Below are positions 24,709 to 33,591 of a stretch of 64,000 bases of DNA, piece by piece; positions within the stretch are counted from its first letter, which is position 1, and each line of letters starts with the position of its first letter. This DNA is from Streptomyces caelestis. GTDB taxonomy: Bacteria; Actinomycetota; Actinomycetes; Streptomycetales; Streptomycetaceae. The notes under the pieces are model-generated. The model did no database searches and was not told where the DNA came from. It saw only the letters and a list, made by a program, of their open reading frames with translations. The stretch spans positions 1 through 64,000 of the forward strand of contig NZ_LGCN01000051.1 of the NCBI RefSeq assembly GCF_001279005.1. Reading direction: 5' to 3'. The translations under genes and the position numbers were made by a program.

Positions 24709-25803
24709 ATGACGACGACGAAGCGGGTGCTCGGCACACGGGCGCTGAACCGGGCCACCCTCGCACGGCAGTTGCTGCTGGAGCGCTCGCCGATGTCCGC
24801 CGAGGACGCGGTCGGGCACCTGGTCGGGCTCCAGGCGCAGAACGTCAAGCCGCCCTACCACGCGCTCGCCGCCCGCCTCGACGGCTTCACCCCCGAGGCG
24901 CTGTCCCGGCCGATGGCCGACCGGACGGTCGCCCGTCTCGTCACCCTGCGCTCGACCCTCCACACCCACACCGCCCGCGACTGCCTCACCCTGCGGCCGC
25001 TGGTGCAGCACGCCCGCGACCGCGAGCTGAACCAGTTCCGCGAAGGACTCGTGGGCGTCGACCTGGACCGGCTCGCCGTCCTCGCCCGGGACCTCGTCGA
25101 GGCCGAACCGCGCACCATGAGGCAGCTGCGCGAGGCCCTGCTGAAGGAGTGGCCCGACGCCGACCCGCAGTCCCTCTCCGTCGCCGCCCGCTGCAGGCTC
25201 CCCCTCGTGCAGGTCACCCCGCGCGGACTGTGGGGCCGCAGCGGCCAGGTCACGCTCACCACCGCCGAGCACTGGCTGGGCGGGCCCGCCGAGCCCACGC
25301 CGGCGCCCGACGGCACCGTGCTGCGCTACCTCGCCGCCTTCGGACCGGCCTCCGTGAAGGACATGCAGACCTGGGCCGGCCTGACCCGGCTGCGCGAGGC
25401 CTTCGAACGCCTCCGCCCGGACCTCGTCACCTTCCGCGACGAGGCCGGCGCCGAGCTCTTCGACCTCCCGGACGCGCCCCGCCCCGCCCCGGACACCCCG
25501 GCCCCGCCGCGGTTCCTGCCCGAGTTCGACAACCTGCTCCTCTCCCACGCCGACCGCACCCGCGTCGTGCCGCCCGAGCACCGGGGCCGCCACTGGCGGG
25601 GCAACACCGCCTACCGCACCCTCCTCGTCGACGGCTTCCTGGCGGGGCTGTGGCGGCTGGACGAACACGCCCTCGTCGTCGAGCCGTTCGGCCGGCTCGA
25701 CGGGAGGCGGCGGGCGGAGGTCGTCGCCGAGGGGGAGCGGATGCTCCACGTGATGTACCCGGGGAGCGCGCACGACATCCGCTTCGGGACCGTGCGGGAG
25801 TGA
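24709..25803 (+). CDS. AlkZ-like DNA glycosylase (HTH_42 winged-helix family)
   Basis: 364 residues spanning the full family: 'RALNRATLARQLLL' at the N-terminus, 'AVGHLVGLQAQNVKPPY' holding the QxQ pair (Gln42, Gln44) used by the AlkZ branch, 'VTLRSTLHTHTARDC' near residue 85, and the C-terminal 'FDNLLLSHADRTRVVP' and 'LLVDGFLAGLW'. AlkZ from the azinomycin producer unhooks DNA interstrand crosslinks; the widespread relatives act on alkylated bases or are uncharacterised. No biosynthetic cluster is adjacent, so general DNA repair is the better guess. A leaderless start is indicated by TAGCGT. It converges on the truncated trypsin gene with a strong hairpin between them. Confidence 0.82.
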   Translation: MTTTKRVLGTRALNRATLARQLLLERSPMSAEDAVGHLVGLQAQNVKPPYHALAARLDGFTPEALSRPMADRTVARLVTLRSTLHTHTARDCLTLRPLVQHARDRELNQFREGLVGVDLDRLAVLARDLVEAEPRTMRQLREALLKEWPDADPQSLSVAARCRLPLVQVTPRGLWGRSGQVTLTTAEHWLGGPAEPTPAPDGTVLRYLAAFGPASVKDMQTWAGLTRLREAFERLRPDLVTFRDEAGAELFDLPDAPRPAPDTPAPPRFLPEFDNLLLSHADRTRVVPPEHRGRHWRGNTAYRTLLVDGFLAGLWRLDEHALVVEPFGRLDGRRRAEVVAEGERMLHVMYPGSAHDIRFGTVRE

Positions 25804-25817
25804 ACGCGGGCTTGGAG

Positions 25818-25860
25818 AGGGGGCGTTGCGGGCTGCTCGTGGAAGCCCGCAACGCCCCCT
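25818..25860. terminator. Strong bidirectional terminator hairpin
   Basis: A perfect 17-bp stem (25818-25834 with 25844-25860) encloses a 9-nt loop; each arm contains GGGGGCGTTGCGGG or its complement. It lies between converging genes, 15 nt past the AlkZ-like stop, so it can end transcription from both sides. Confidence 0.85.
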
Positions 25861-25892
25861 GGTCTGCCGCCCGAGGGTTGCTCGGGAATCCG

Positions 25893-26033
25893 TCAGGCGG
25901 ACGTCGTGGTCGTCGTACCGCCGACGATCGGCTGCGGGGCGGCGACGGCGGAGGAGGGGGCGGCGATCAGCGCCGTCGCGGCGGCGACGGTCGCCGCGAC
26001 GGCGGCCTTCTTGGCACGGGTGAGCCCGGGCAT
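25893..26033 (-). pseudogene. Truncated secreted trypsin (signal peptide plus mature N-terminus only)
   Basis: 46 codons: a positively charged start ('MPGLTRAKKAAV'), a hydrophobic Ala-rich signal region, then 'AAPQPIVGGTTTTTSA' and a stop. 'IVGG' is the conserved mature N-terminus of active trypsins, and the Thr-rich run is typical of Streptomyces secreted trypsins just before the 'YPFM' strand. Here the frame ends exactly at that point and no downstream protease sequence remains before the terminator at 25860. The ribosome site is intact (GAGGAGA before the ATG), so a secreted peptide may still be made. Loss of the protease domain by internal deletion is inferred. Confidence 0.7.
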
Positions 26034-26162
26034 GGGTCTCCTCACGGGTTGCCGGTGGGGGTCGCGCGGGGTGAGGGGCGGGCACGAGGGCTTCGGGACC
26101 GGCCCCGTGTGCCCGGCGAGCGGCACCCCGTTACGCTACGAGCCGGAGCGCGACCGTCCCAA

Positions 26163-26205
26163 TGAGGGAACCCCCTAGGGGAGTCGGGGCAGGGAAAACC
26201 CTCGG
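26163..26205. promoter_or_regulatory. Two dyads between the LAL regulator and the truncated trypsin
   Basis: The palindrome CCCCTAGGGG (26172-26181) sits inside a longer TGAGGG...CCCTAGG element, and AGGG-AAAA-CCCT (26191-26202) follows. Both resemble the GGGA/TCCC-type dyads bound by some Streptomyces LuxR-family regulators. They lie upstream of the truncated trypsin gene (start 26033), so they would belong to its promoter. Confidence 0.42.
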
Positions 26206-26228
26206 TCGCCCGGCGGCGCCCCGCGGGG

Positions 26229-29033
26229 CTACGGGGTGCGGCGGCCCGCCGCCAGGCGGACGATGTCGACCCGGGAGCGGATGCCCAGCTTGCGGTAGAC
26301 CCGGGTGAGGGTCGCCTCGACGGTCTTCACGCTGATGAACAGCCGGCCGGCGATCTCCCGGTTGGTGGCGCCCTCCATCACCAGCGCGGCGACCTGCCGT
26401 TCCATCGCGGCCAGCCCGTCCAGGGCGCTCGGTGCGGCGGCGGGCACGGTCTCCGGCTCCGTGGGACCGGCGGTCACGGCCCGCTCCACCTGGCGCAGCC
26501 ACGGCAGCGCGCGGCAGCGCCGGAACAGCCGGGCGGCCTCGTCGTACGCCCCCGGCGCCCGCCCGCGCAGCCGGGCCAGCGCGAAGGCGGACCGCGCCTC
26601 CTCCAGGCCGTACCCCAGCTTGCCGAGACGCTCCTGCGCCGACGCCAACTGCGCGTGTGCCGCCTGGTGCTCACCGCGTGCCGCACGCACCAGCGCCTCG
26701 GCGCGGTCGAGCACCGCGAGGACGCTCGCGCGGTTCAGACGCAGCGCGTGCGTCCGCGTGACGTCGATGAGCTCCTGCGCCTCGCCGACCTCGCCGATCC
26801 GCACCAGCGCCTCGGCGAGGTCGCCCTGCCAGCGGCCCCGCGCCGGGTCGCTGATGCCCATGCCGTGCTCCAGCTCCCGCACCCGGCGCAGCGAACGGAC
26901 CGCGGCCTGCGCGTCCCCCGCCACCGACTGGGCGTAGCCGAGGGCGGCCAGGGCGAGGGAGAGGTACAGCTGGTCGCCGTCCACCTCGGCGTGGTCCGCC
27001 GCCTCGCGGGCCAGCGTCAGCGCCCGGTCCACGTCCCCGCCGGACGCCTCCGCGAGCGAGGCGAGCATGGCCGAGGCGCTCTCGCCGATCCCGGAGTCCC
27101 GGGCCATCCGCAGGCTCTCGCGGGCCAGGTCCAGGGCCCGGCCGCAGTGCCCGAAGCGCAGTTCGGTGTCGGCGAGCAGCCGCGAGAAGTGCACCTCGCT
27201 CTCCACCATGCCGCGCCGCCGCGCCTCCCGCAGCAGCGCGGTGATGGCCGTACGGGCCTCGGGCAGCCGGTCGCTCATGAGCAGCCAGCGGAACCTCGCC
27301 ATGGCGGCGCCGTTGTGGTGGCAGGCCACGTCGGGGTCCTGGGGCTCCTGGAGCGCCCGCTGGATGGTGGCGGGGGCGTCGGGATGGCCCATCAGGGTCT
27401 CGGTGGACGACTGGAAGGCGAGCGCCAGCAGTTCGGTGCGCCGGTCGCCGCCCCGGGCGGCCAGCTCCGCGGCGTGCGCGGCCTCCTGGCGGGACTTGGC
27501 GAAGTCGCCGTCCACCACCACCTCCCGCCAGGCCAGCTGGTAGTGGACCAGCGCCAGCAGCCGGGGGTCGTCACCGGCGTCGGCCAGCACCTGCGGGAAC
27601 ACGGCGTCGACCTCGCCGAGCGCCTGCCCGGCCGCCTCGATGACCACCATCCACGCCCGCACCCGCTCCGCCGGCGCCGTCGCCCGGGTCAGCACCTCGC
27701 GCGCTATGTCCCGGGCCAGGTCGGCCTCGCCCGCGGTGATCGCGTCCTCGGCGGCCCGCAGCCGCCGCGCGTCGGGTCCCGGTTCGCCGTCGGCCGGGGT
27801 GTGCCGGGCGGCGAGCAGCCCGAGCGAGGCGGCGACCGAGGGCGCCCCGCGGTCCCGGGCCAGCGCGGCGGCCCCGGCGAGCCGGGCCGCCACCTCCGGA
27901 TCGGGGCCGGTGGCGGCCAGCGCCAGGTGCCGGGCCCGCTCGATGGGGTCGGAGGCCGCCGTGGACAGCGCCGTGTGCACCGCCCGCCGCTCCCCTGCCG
28001 GGGCCTCCGCGTACAGGGCGGCCGAAATCAGCGGATGCGCGAACCGCAGCGCCGGCTCCTCCGGGTCCGTCGCCAGCAGCCCCAGCGCGACGGCCTGCGC
28101 CGTCTCCGCCTCCGCGTTCTCCCGGCCGGCCGCGTGCAGCAGCGCCAGGGTGGGGCGGGCGCCCGCGCTGGCCACCAGCAGGGTGCGGCGCGCCTCGTCC
28201 GACAGCATCTCCAGACGGCTCAGCACCAGGGCCCGCAGCGAGGTCGGCACCGGCAGCGGCTCGCCCGGTCGGGGCCGGGCGGGGCTCTCGGCGAGGGCGC
28301 GGCCCAGTTCGAGGGCGAACAGCGGGTTGCCGCCGCTGGTGCGGTGGATGTCACGGGTCGTGGAGCGGGACAGACCGGTGTAGCCGCGGTGGTCGAGGAG
28401 CGCGGACACCTGGGTCCGGGAGAACGGGCCCAGCCGCACCGCGAGCGTGTCCGGCGGACAGGCGCGCAGCTGACGGTCGTACTCCTCGCCGTCCGTGCGC
28501 ACCGCGCACAGCATCCGCACGGGGCTGTCGCCGAGCCGCCGGGCGGCGAAGCCGAGGAGTTCGGCGCTGGCGGAGTCCAGCCACTGGAGGTCGTCGGCGA
28601 CCACGAGGACCGGTCCCTCGGCGGCCAGCGCCCGCAGCGTCGAGAGCACCGCGAGGCGCAGCGCGAGGCCGTCCCGCTGGAGGGTGGACTCGCCGCGCCC
28701 GGTGAGCGCCGACTCCAGGGCGGTGCGCTGGGCGGCGGGCAGCCGGGCGGAGACCCTGTCGAGGACCAGACCGAACAGATCGGCCAGCGCCAGGAACGGA
28801 AGATGGGATTCGGACTCCGTGGCCGAGCAGCGCAACACCGTCCCCGTGGCACCGGCGTTTTCCGCCGCGAGTGCCCGCAGCACGGTCGACTTTCCTATTC
28901 CCGCCGGGCCGTGCAGCAGCACGCTGCCCCCACGGGCCAGCTGCTCCCGCGCCTCGGAGTACAGCTCCTCCCGGCCTATGACCAGGTCGGGGCGGCACCT
29001 GGCAGACTCCTTGAAGTCCCGTCGCACGGTCAC
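26229..29033 (-). CDS. LAL-type LuxR-family transcriptional regulator
   Basis: 934 residues, the usual size of large ATP-binding LuxR regulators. The N-terminal AAA-type ATPase has Walker A 'GPAGIGKST' (residues ~42-50) and Walker B 'VLVVADDLQWLD' (~143-154). A long helical TPR-like middle follows, and the C-terminus is a LuxR helix-turn-helix ('LDGLAAMERQVAALVMEGATN' and 'ISVKTVEATLTRVYRKLGI'). Such proteins usually activate nearby secondary-metabolite or degradative genes. The nearest candidate is the truncated trypsin gene immediately downstream. Its own upstream region (29034-29189) is unusually A+T-rich for this genome. Confidence 0.9.
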   Translation of the reverse strand: MTVRRDFKESARCRPDLVIGREELYSEAREQLARGGSVLLHGPAGIGKSTVLRALAAENAGATGTVLRCSATESESHLPFLALADLFGLVLDRVSARLPAAQRTALESALTGRGESTLQRDGLALRLAVLSTLRALAAEGPVLVVADDLQWLDSASAELLGFAARRLGDSPVRMLCAVRTDGEEYDRQLRACPPDTLAVRLGPFSRTQVSALLDHRGYTGLSRSTTRDIHRTSGGNPLFALELGRALAESPARPRPGEPLPVPTSLRALVLSRLEMLSDEARRTLLVASAGARPTLALLHAAGRENAEAETAQAVALGLLATDPEEPALRFAHPLISAALYAEAPAGERRAVHTALSTAASDPIERARHLALAATGPDPEVAARLAGAAALARDRGAPSVAASLGLLAARHTPADGEPGPDARRLRAAEDAITAGEADLARDIAREVLTRATAPAERVRAWMVVIEAAGQALGEVDAVFPQVLADAGDDPRLLALVHYQLAWREVVVDGDFAKSRQEAAHAAELAARGGDRRTELLALAFQSSTETLMGHPDAPATIQRALQEPQDPDVACHHNGAAMARFRWLLMSDRLPEARTAITALLREARRRGMVESEVHFSRLLADTELRFGHCGRALDLARESLRMARDSGIGESASAMLASLAEASGGDVDRALTLAREAADHAEVDGDQLYLSLALAALGYAQSVAGDAQAAVRSLRRVRELEHGMGISDPARGRWQGDLAEALVRIGEVGEAQELIDVTRTHALRLNRASVLAVLDRAEALVRAARGEHQAAHAQLASAQERLGKLGYGLEEARSAFALARLRGRAPGAYDEAARLFRRCRALPWLRQVERAVTAGPTEPETVPAAAPSALDGLAAMERQVAALVMEGATNREIAGRLFISVKTVEATLTRVYRKLGIRSRVDIVRLAAGRRTP

Positions 29034-29189
29034 CGCTCCCCTCCGTGTGGCGTGTCCTGGCCAATATTAGGCAACGGGCTCCTCAATTCCGGACGGACCG
29101 GGTAGTGAGGCAAATTACAGCGGTCCGGACGACGGCGAAATCCAAAGTCGTACCGCTGGTAATACCCGCGAGGGGAGAACACCGCAAAC
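29034..29189. promoter_or_regulatory. A+T-rich promoter region of the LAL regulator
   Basis: 156 nt between two LuxR genes on the minus strand, containing stretches such as CCAATATTAGG and CAAATTACAG that stand out against the G+C-rich background. It should hold the LAL gene promoter and the 3' end of the GAF-LuxR transcript. I cannot place the -35/-10 with confidence. Confidence 0.35.
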
Positions 29190-30044
29190 CTAGGGCAACC
29201 ACCCCGCCCGGCGGGCCGCGACCACGGCCTGCCCCCGGGTCCGCACCCCCAGCTTCCGCATCGCCGACCGCAGGTACGCCTTGACGGTCTCGGCCGTCAC
29301 CCCCAGCCGCTCCGCGGCCACACCGTTGGTCGACCCCGCCGCCACACAGGCGAGCACGTCCACCTCCCGGGGCGCGAGCCGCACCGCCGCGGCCGGCGCG
29401 GCGTCCGCGGTGAGCAGGGCGCACGCCCGGAGCAGCTCGGCCCGCAGCGCGGGATCCGCGAGGCGCGGCGCCAGCGCCCGCAGCGCCGCGTGCGCCTCCC
29501 GCACCTGCTCCCGGGCCGCCCCGGACCCGCCGCCCGGCGCCCCGGAAGCCGGACCCGGCCGGGCGGCCGCCACCAGCGCCGCCGCCTCCTCCCGCACCAC
29601 CAGCGCCTGCTCCACGTCCCGCGCCGCCTGGACCGCCGCGCCGAGCGTGCGGTCGCCCAGGGGCTGCGCCGCGCGCAGGGCGCCGTAGAGCACGGCCCGC
29701 ACCCGGCGCCGTACGACCACCGGTACGGCGACGACGGCGCGCAGGCCCTCGGCGGCCACCGGGACGTCGTACTCGTGGCTGATCCGCCGCGAGACGGAGT
29801 AGTCCGTCACCGCGCACGGCCGGGCCAGCGCCACCGCCCTGCCGCCCAGACCGTTGCCCGAGGTCACCGCGAGCGCGCTCAGCGCGGGCGTCGCGGTGCC
29901 GCTCAGCTCACTGATGCGCACCTGCCGCCGCCCGGGCTCCACCAGCCCGCCGAAGGCGACCGGCAGCCCGGTCGCGCGCCGCAGCCGGGCCAGCGCCCCG
30001 CGGATCTCCACCGCGTCGCCCGCCCCCATCGGGTCAGCTGTCAC
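29190..30044 (-). CDS. GAF-domain LuxR-family transcriptional regulator
   Basis: 284 residues. Residues ~15-160 fit a GAF sensor domain ('GNGLGGRAVALARPCAVTDY' and 'GLRAVVAVPVVVRRRVRAVLYG'), a helical linker follows, and the C-terminus is a LuxR helix-turn-helix ('LAPREVDVLACVAAGSTN' then 'VTAETVKAYLRSAMRKLGV'). This two-domain form is common next to acyl-CoA metabolism genes in actinomycetes, where the GAF domain may sense a small metabolite. It is divergent from the two acyl-CoA ligase genes with 125 nt between, and is their likely regulator. The stop is at the left edge of the frame and no truncation is seen. Confidence 0.85.
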   Translation of the reverse strand: MTADPMGAGDAVEIRGALARLRRATGLPVAFGGLVEPGRRQVRISELSGTATPALSALAVTSGNGLGGRAVALARPCAVTDYSVSRRISHEYDVPVAAEGLRAVVAVPVVVRRRVRAVLYGALRAAQPLGDRTLGAAVQAARDVEQALVVREEAAALVAAARPGPASGAPGGGSGAAREQVREAHAALRALAPRLADPALRAELLRACALLTADAAPAAAVRLAPREVDVLACVAAGSTNGVAAERLGVTAETVKAYLRSAMRKLGVRTRGQAVVAARRAGWLP

Positions 30045-30082
30045 CTGTTCGTCCCTTCACCGCGGCTCCCGTGCGGACGCAC

Positions 30083-30098
30083 ACCCCCGTTCGGGGGT
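30083..30098. promoter_or_regulatory. Operator-like hairpin between GAF-LuxR and acyl-CoA ligase genes
   Basis: ACCCCCG-TT-CGGGGGT is a perfect 7-bp dyad with a 2-nt centre in the divergent promoter region. Its form is close to CCCCTAGGGG at 26172, also next to a LuxR gene, so a LuxR-type operator is a reasonable reading. Confidence 0.45.
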
Positions 30099-30169
30099 AG
30101 TGAGACCCGCATCACGGATTACACGATGGCGGGGAGCCGCCCGGCAATGGTCCGGCACGAGGAGGAGAC

Positions 30170-31843
30170 ATGACGACGGCGACGGAGGAGTTCCGCAGGG
30201 CCCGGGACTTCCTGCTGGAACACCGCGAGGACTACGCCACCGCCCACCGGGACTTCGTCTGGCCCCGGCCCGAGCGGTTCAACTGGGCCCTCGACTGGTT
30301 CGACGTGATCGCGGACGGCAACGACCGCACCGCGCTGCACCTCGTCGAGGAGGACGGCGACGAGACCCGGCTGTCCTTCGCCGCCCTCGCCCGCCGCTCC
30401 GACCAGGTGGCCAACTGGCTCCGGCAGCGGGGCGTGGCCGCCGAGGACCGGGTGCTGGTGATGCTCGGCAACCAGGCCGAGCTGTGGGAGACCGCCCTGG
30501 CCGCGATGAAGCTGCGCGCCGTGGTCATCCCGGCCACCCCGCTGCTCGGCCCCGCCGACCTGCGCGACCGCGTCGAGCGGGGCCGCGTCCGCCACGTGAT
30601 CGCGCGCGCCGCGGACACCGCGAAGTTCGACGGGGTGCCCGGCGACTACACCCGGATCGCGGTGGGGGAGGGGGCGGGCGGCGGCTGGCAGCCGTACGCG
30701 GACGCCTACGGCGCCGCCGAGCACTTCGCGCCCGACGGGCCCACCCTGCCCGACGACCCCCTGATGCTGTACTTCACCTCCGGCACCACCGCCCGCCCCA
30801 AGCTGGTCGAGCACACCCACACCTCGTATCCGATCGGCCATCTGGCGACCATGTACTGGATCGGCCTGAAACCCGGCGACGTGCACCTCAACATCTCCTC
30901 GCCCGGCTGGGCCAAGCACGCCTGGTCCAACCTGTTCGCCCCGTGGAACGCCGAGGCGACCGTCTTCCTGCACCACTACACCCGCTTCGACGCGGCCCGT
31001 CTGATGGCCGAGATGGACAAGGCCGGCGTCACCACGTTCTGCGCCCCGCCGACCGTGTGGCGCATGCTCATCCAGGCCGACCTGGCGCAACTGCGCACCC
31101 CGCCCCGCGAGGTCGTCGCCGCCGGCGAACCCCTCAACCCCGAGGTCGTCGAGCAGGTCCGGCGCGCCTGGGGCGTCACCGTCCGGGACGGCTTCGGCCA
31201 GACCGAGACCGCCGTCCAGGTCTCCAACAGCCCCGGCCAGGTCCTCAGGGCCGGCTCCATGGGCCGCCCCAGCCCCGGCTACCGCGTCGAACTCCTCGAC
31301 CCGGTCTCCGGCGCCCCCGGCGCCGCCGAGGGCGAGATCGCGCTCGACCTCTCCGACCGCCCGGTGGGCCTGATGACCGGCTACCACGGCGACCCCGACC
31401 GCACGGCCGAGGCGATGGCCGGCGGCTACTACCGGACGGGCGACATCGGCTCCCGCGACGAGGACGGGTACATCACCTACGTGGGGCGCGCGGACGACGT
31501 CTTCAAGGCGAGCGACTACAAGATCAGCCCCTTCGAGCTGGAGAGCGTCCTGCTGGAGCACGAGGCGGTCGCCGAGGCGGCCGTCGTCCCCGCCCCGGAC
31601 GCGCTGCGGCTGGCCGTCCCCAAGGCGTACGTCGTGCTCGCCGAGGGCTGGCGGCCCGGCCCGGACACCGCCGAGGCGCTCTTCGAGCACTCCCGCGAGG
31701 CGCTCGCCCCGTACAAGCGGATCCGCCGCCTGGAGTTCGGCGAGCTGCCCAAGACGGTCTCCGGCAAGATCCGCCGCATCGAACTGCGCGAGGCCACGGC
31801 CGCCGGCTCCACGGACGAGTACCGCGAGGAGGACTTCCGGTGA
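30170..31843 (+). CDS. AMP-forming acyl-CoA synthetase (medium-chain/aryl type)
   Basis: 557 residues. The adenylate-forming motifs are intact: 'LMLYFTSGTTARPKLVEHTH' (P-loop, residues ~197-216), 'DGFGQTETAV' (A5), 'GYYRTGDIGSRDEDGYI' (A7) and 'ELPKTVSGKIRRIEL' with the catalytic Lys (A10). The 'PGWAKHAWSNLFAPWNAEATVF' segment is characteristic of the medium-chain and aromatic acyl-CoA synthetase branch. It forms an acyl-AMP then acyl-CoA. GAGGAGGAG precedes the ATG. It overlaps the next ligase gene by 4 nt, forming a two-gene operon facing a GAF-LuxR regulator. No carrier protein or condensation domain is nearby, so a peptide-synthetase role is unlikely. Confidence 0.88.
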   Translation: MTTATEEFRRARDFLLEHREDYATAHRDFVWPRPERFNWALDWFDVIADGNDRTALHLVEEDGDETRLSFAALARRSDQVANWLRQRGVAAEDRVLVMLGNQAELWETALAAMKLRAVVIPATPLLGPADLRDRVERGRVRHVIARAADTAKFDGVPGDYTRIAVGEGAGGGWQPYADAYGAAEHFAPDGPTLPDDPLMLYFTSGTTARPKLVEHTHTSYPIGHLATMYWIGLKPGDVHLNISSPGWAKHAWSNLFAPWNAEATVFLHHYTRFDAARLMAEMDKAGVTTFCAPPTVWRMLIQADLAQLRTPPREVVAAGEPLNPEVVEQVRRAWGVTVRDGFGQTETAVQVSNSPGQVLRAGSMGRPSPGYRVELLDPVSGAPGAAEGEIALDLSDRPVGLMTGYHGDPDRTAEAMAGGYYRTGDIGSRDEDGYITYVGRADDVFKASDYKISPFELESVLLEHEAVAEAAVVPAPDALRLAVPKAYVVLAEGWRPGPDTAEALFEHSREALAPYKRIRRLEFGELPKTVSGKIRRIELREATAAGSTDEYREEDFR

Positions 31844-33453
31844 CCGCATCCCTGTCGTACGCCCACGGCGCCGGCGCCACCCCGCTGCTCGGCGACACCA
31901 TCGGCGCGAACCTGGGCCGCACGATCGCCGCCTGGCCCGACCGCGAGGCCCTCGTCGACGTACCGTCCGGCCGGCGCTGGACCTACGCCGAGTTCGGCGC
32001 GGCCGTCGACGAGGTGGCGCGCGGACTGCTGGCGAAGGGCGTCGGGACGGGCGACCGGGTCGGCATCTGGGCGGTCAACTGCCCCGAGTGGGTCCTGGTG
32101 CAGTACGCCACCGCCCGCATCGGCGCGATCATGGTGAACATCAACCCGGCCTACCGGGCGCACGAGCTGGAGTACGTCCTCCGGCAGTCCGGCGTCGCCC
32201 TGCTGGTGTCCTCCCTCGCGCACAAGGGCAGCGACTACCGGGCCCTGGTGGACGAAGTACGCGGAGCGTGCCCGCAGCTGAGGGAGACCGTCTACATCGG
32301 CGACCCGTCCTGGGACGCGCTCACCGCGGCCGCCGCCGAGGTCCCGGCCGAGCGCCCGGAGGCCGTCGCGGCGGGCCTGAGCTGCGACGACCCGGTGAAC
32401 ATCCAGTACACGTCGGGCACCACGGGCTTCCCGAAGGGCGCCACGCTCTCCCACCACAACATCCTCAACAACGGCTACTGGGTGGGCCGCACGATCGGCT
32501 ACACCGAACAGGACCGGGTGTGTCTGCCCGTGCCGTTCTACCACTGTTTCGGCATGGTGATGGGGTGTCTGGCCGCCACCTCGCACGGCGCCTGCATCGT
32601 GATCCCCGCGCCCTCCTTCGACCCGGCGGCGACGCTGGCGGCCGTCCGACAGGAGCGCTGCACCTCGCTCTACGGCGTGCCCACCATGTTCATCGCCGAA
32701 CTGAACCTGCCCGACTTCGCGTCGTACGACCTCACCTCGCTGCGCACCGGCATCATGGCGGGCTCGCCGTGCCCGGTGGAGGTGATGAAACGGGTGGTCG
32801 CCGAGATGCACATGGAGCAGGTCTCCATCTGCTACGGCATGACCGAGACGTCCCCCGTGTCGCTCCAGACCCGTGGGGACGACGACCTGGAGCACCGCAC
32901 CGGCACCGTCGGCCGGGTGCTGCCGCACATCGAGGTCAAGGTCGTGGACCCGGCCACCGGCGTGACCGTGCCGCGCGGCACCTCGGGTGAGCTGTGCACC
33001 CGCGGCTACAGCGTGATGCTCGGCTACTGGAACGAGCCGGAGAGGACCGCCGAGGCGGTCGACGCGGCCCGCTGGATGCACACCGGGGACCTCGCGGTGA
33101 TGCGCGACGACGGGTACGTGGAGATCGTCGGCCGCATCAAGGACATGATCATCCGGGGTGGGGAGAACGTCTACCCGCGCGAGATCGAGGAGTTCCTCCA
33201 CGCCCACCCGAAGATCGCGGACGTGCAGGTCGTCGGGGTCGCGCACGAGCGGTACGGCGAGGAGGTGCTCGCCTGCGTCGTCCCGCGCGACCCGGCCGAC
33301 CCGCTCACCCTGGAGGAACTGCGCGCCTTCTGCGCGGACCGCCTCGCCCACTACAAGATCCCGAGCCGGCTCCGGCTCCTCGACGCCTTCCCGATGACGG
33401 TGTCCGGGAAGGTGCGCAAGGTGGAACTGCGGGAGCGGTACGCGGCGGAGTAG
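31840..33453 (+). CDS. FadD-like fatty acyl-CoA synthetase
   Basis: 537 residues with all adenylate-forming motifs: 'YTSGTTGFPKGATLSHHN' (~190-207), 'YGMTETSPVS', 'RWMHTGDLAVMRDDGYVEI', 'DMIIRGGENVYPREIEE' and 'MTVSGKVRKVEL' with the catalytic Lys. The sequence is of the long/medium-chain FadD type rather than the MACS type of its neighbour. The GTG at 31840 overlaps the preceding stop. Two different ligases in one operon suggests handling of chemically distinct acids, perhaps from breakdown of an exogenous substrate. No beta-oxidation enzymes are adjacent. Confidence 0.9.
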   Translation: MTASLSYAHGAGATPLLGDTIGANLGRTIAAWPDREALVDVPSGRRWTYAEFGAAVDEVARGLLAKGVGTGDRVGIWAVNCPEWVLVQYATARIGAIMVNINPAYRAHELEYVLRQSGVALLVSSLAHKGSDYRALVDEVRGACPQLRETVYIGDPSWDALTAAAAEVPAERPEAVAAGLSCDDPVNIQYTSGTTGFPKGATLSHHNILNNGYWVGRTIGYTEQDRVCLPVPFYHCFGMVMGCLAATSHGACIVIPAPSFDPAATLAAVRQERCTSLYGVPTMFIAELNLPDFASYDLTSLRTGIMAGSPCPVEVMKRVVAEMHMEQVSICYGMTETSPVSLQTRGDDDLEHRTGTVGRVLPHIEVKVVDPATGVTVPRGTSGELCTRGYSVMLGYWNEPERTAEAVDAARWMHTGDLAVMRDDGYVEIVGRIKDMIIRGGENVYPREIEEFLHAHPKIADVQVVGVAHERYGEEVLACVVPRDPADPLTLEELRAFCADRLAHYKIPSRLRLLDAFPMTVSGKVRKVELRERYAAE

Positions 33454-33591
33454 CGCCGCTTCCCCCGACCGCCCCGGCGGAAGACCTGCCGTGAGCCGCC
33501 CTTTGGACCCGCAGCGGCGGCCTCGGAGAGGAGGAAGCCGAGGCGCTCGTGGAGGACGCGGGCGCCGCCGGCGACGGCGCCGGTCCGCTCG

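Noticed and set aside
30170..33453. Non-ribosomal peptide or polyketide loading enzymes
   Set aside because: Both proteins are free-standing acyl-CoA ligases and there are no carrier, condensation or ketosynthase domains nearby.
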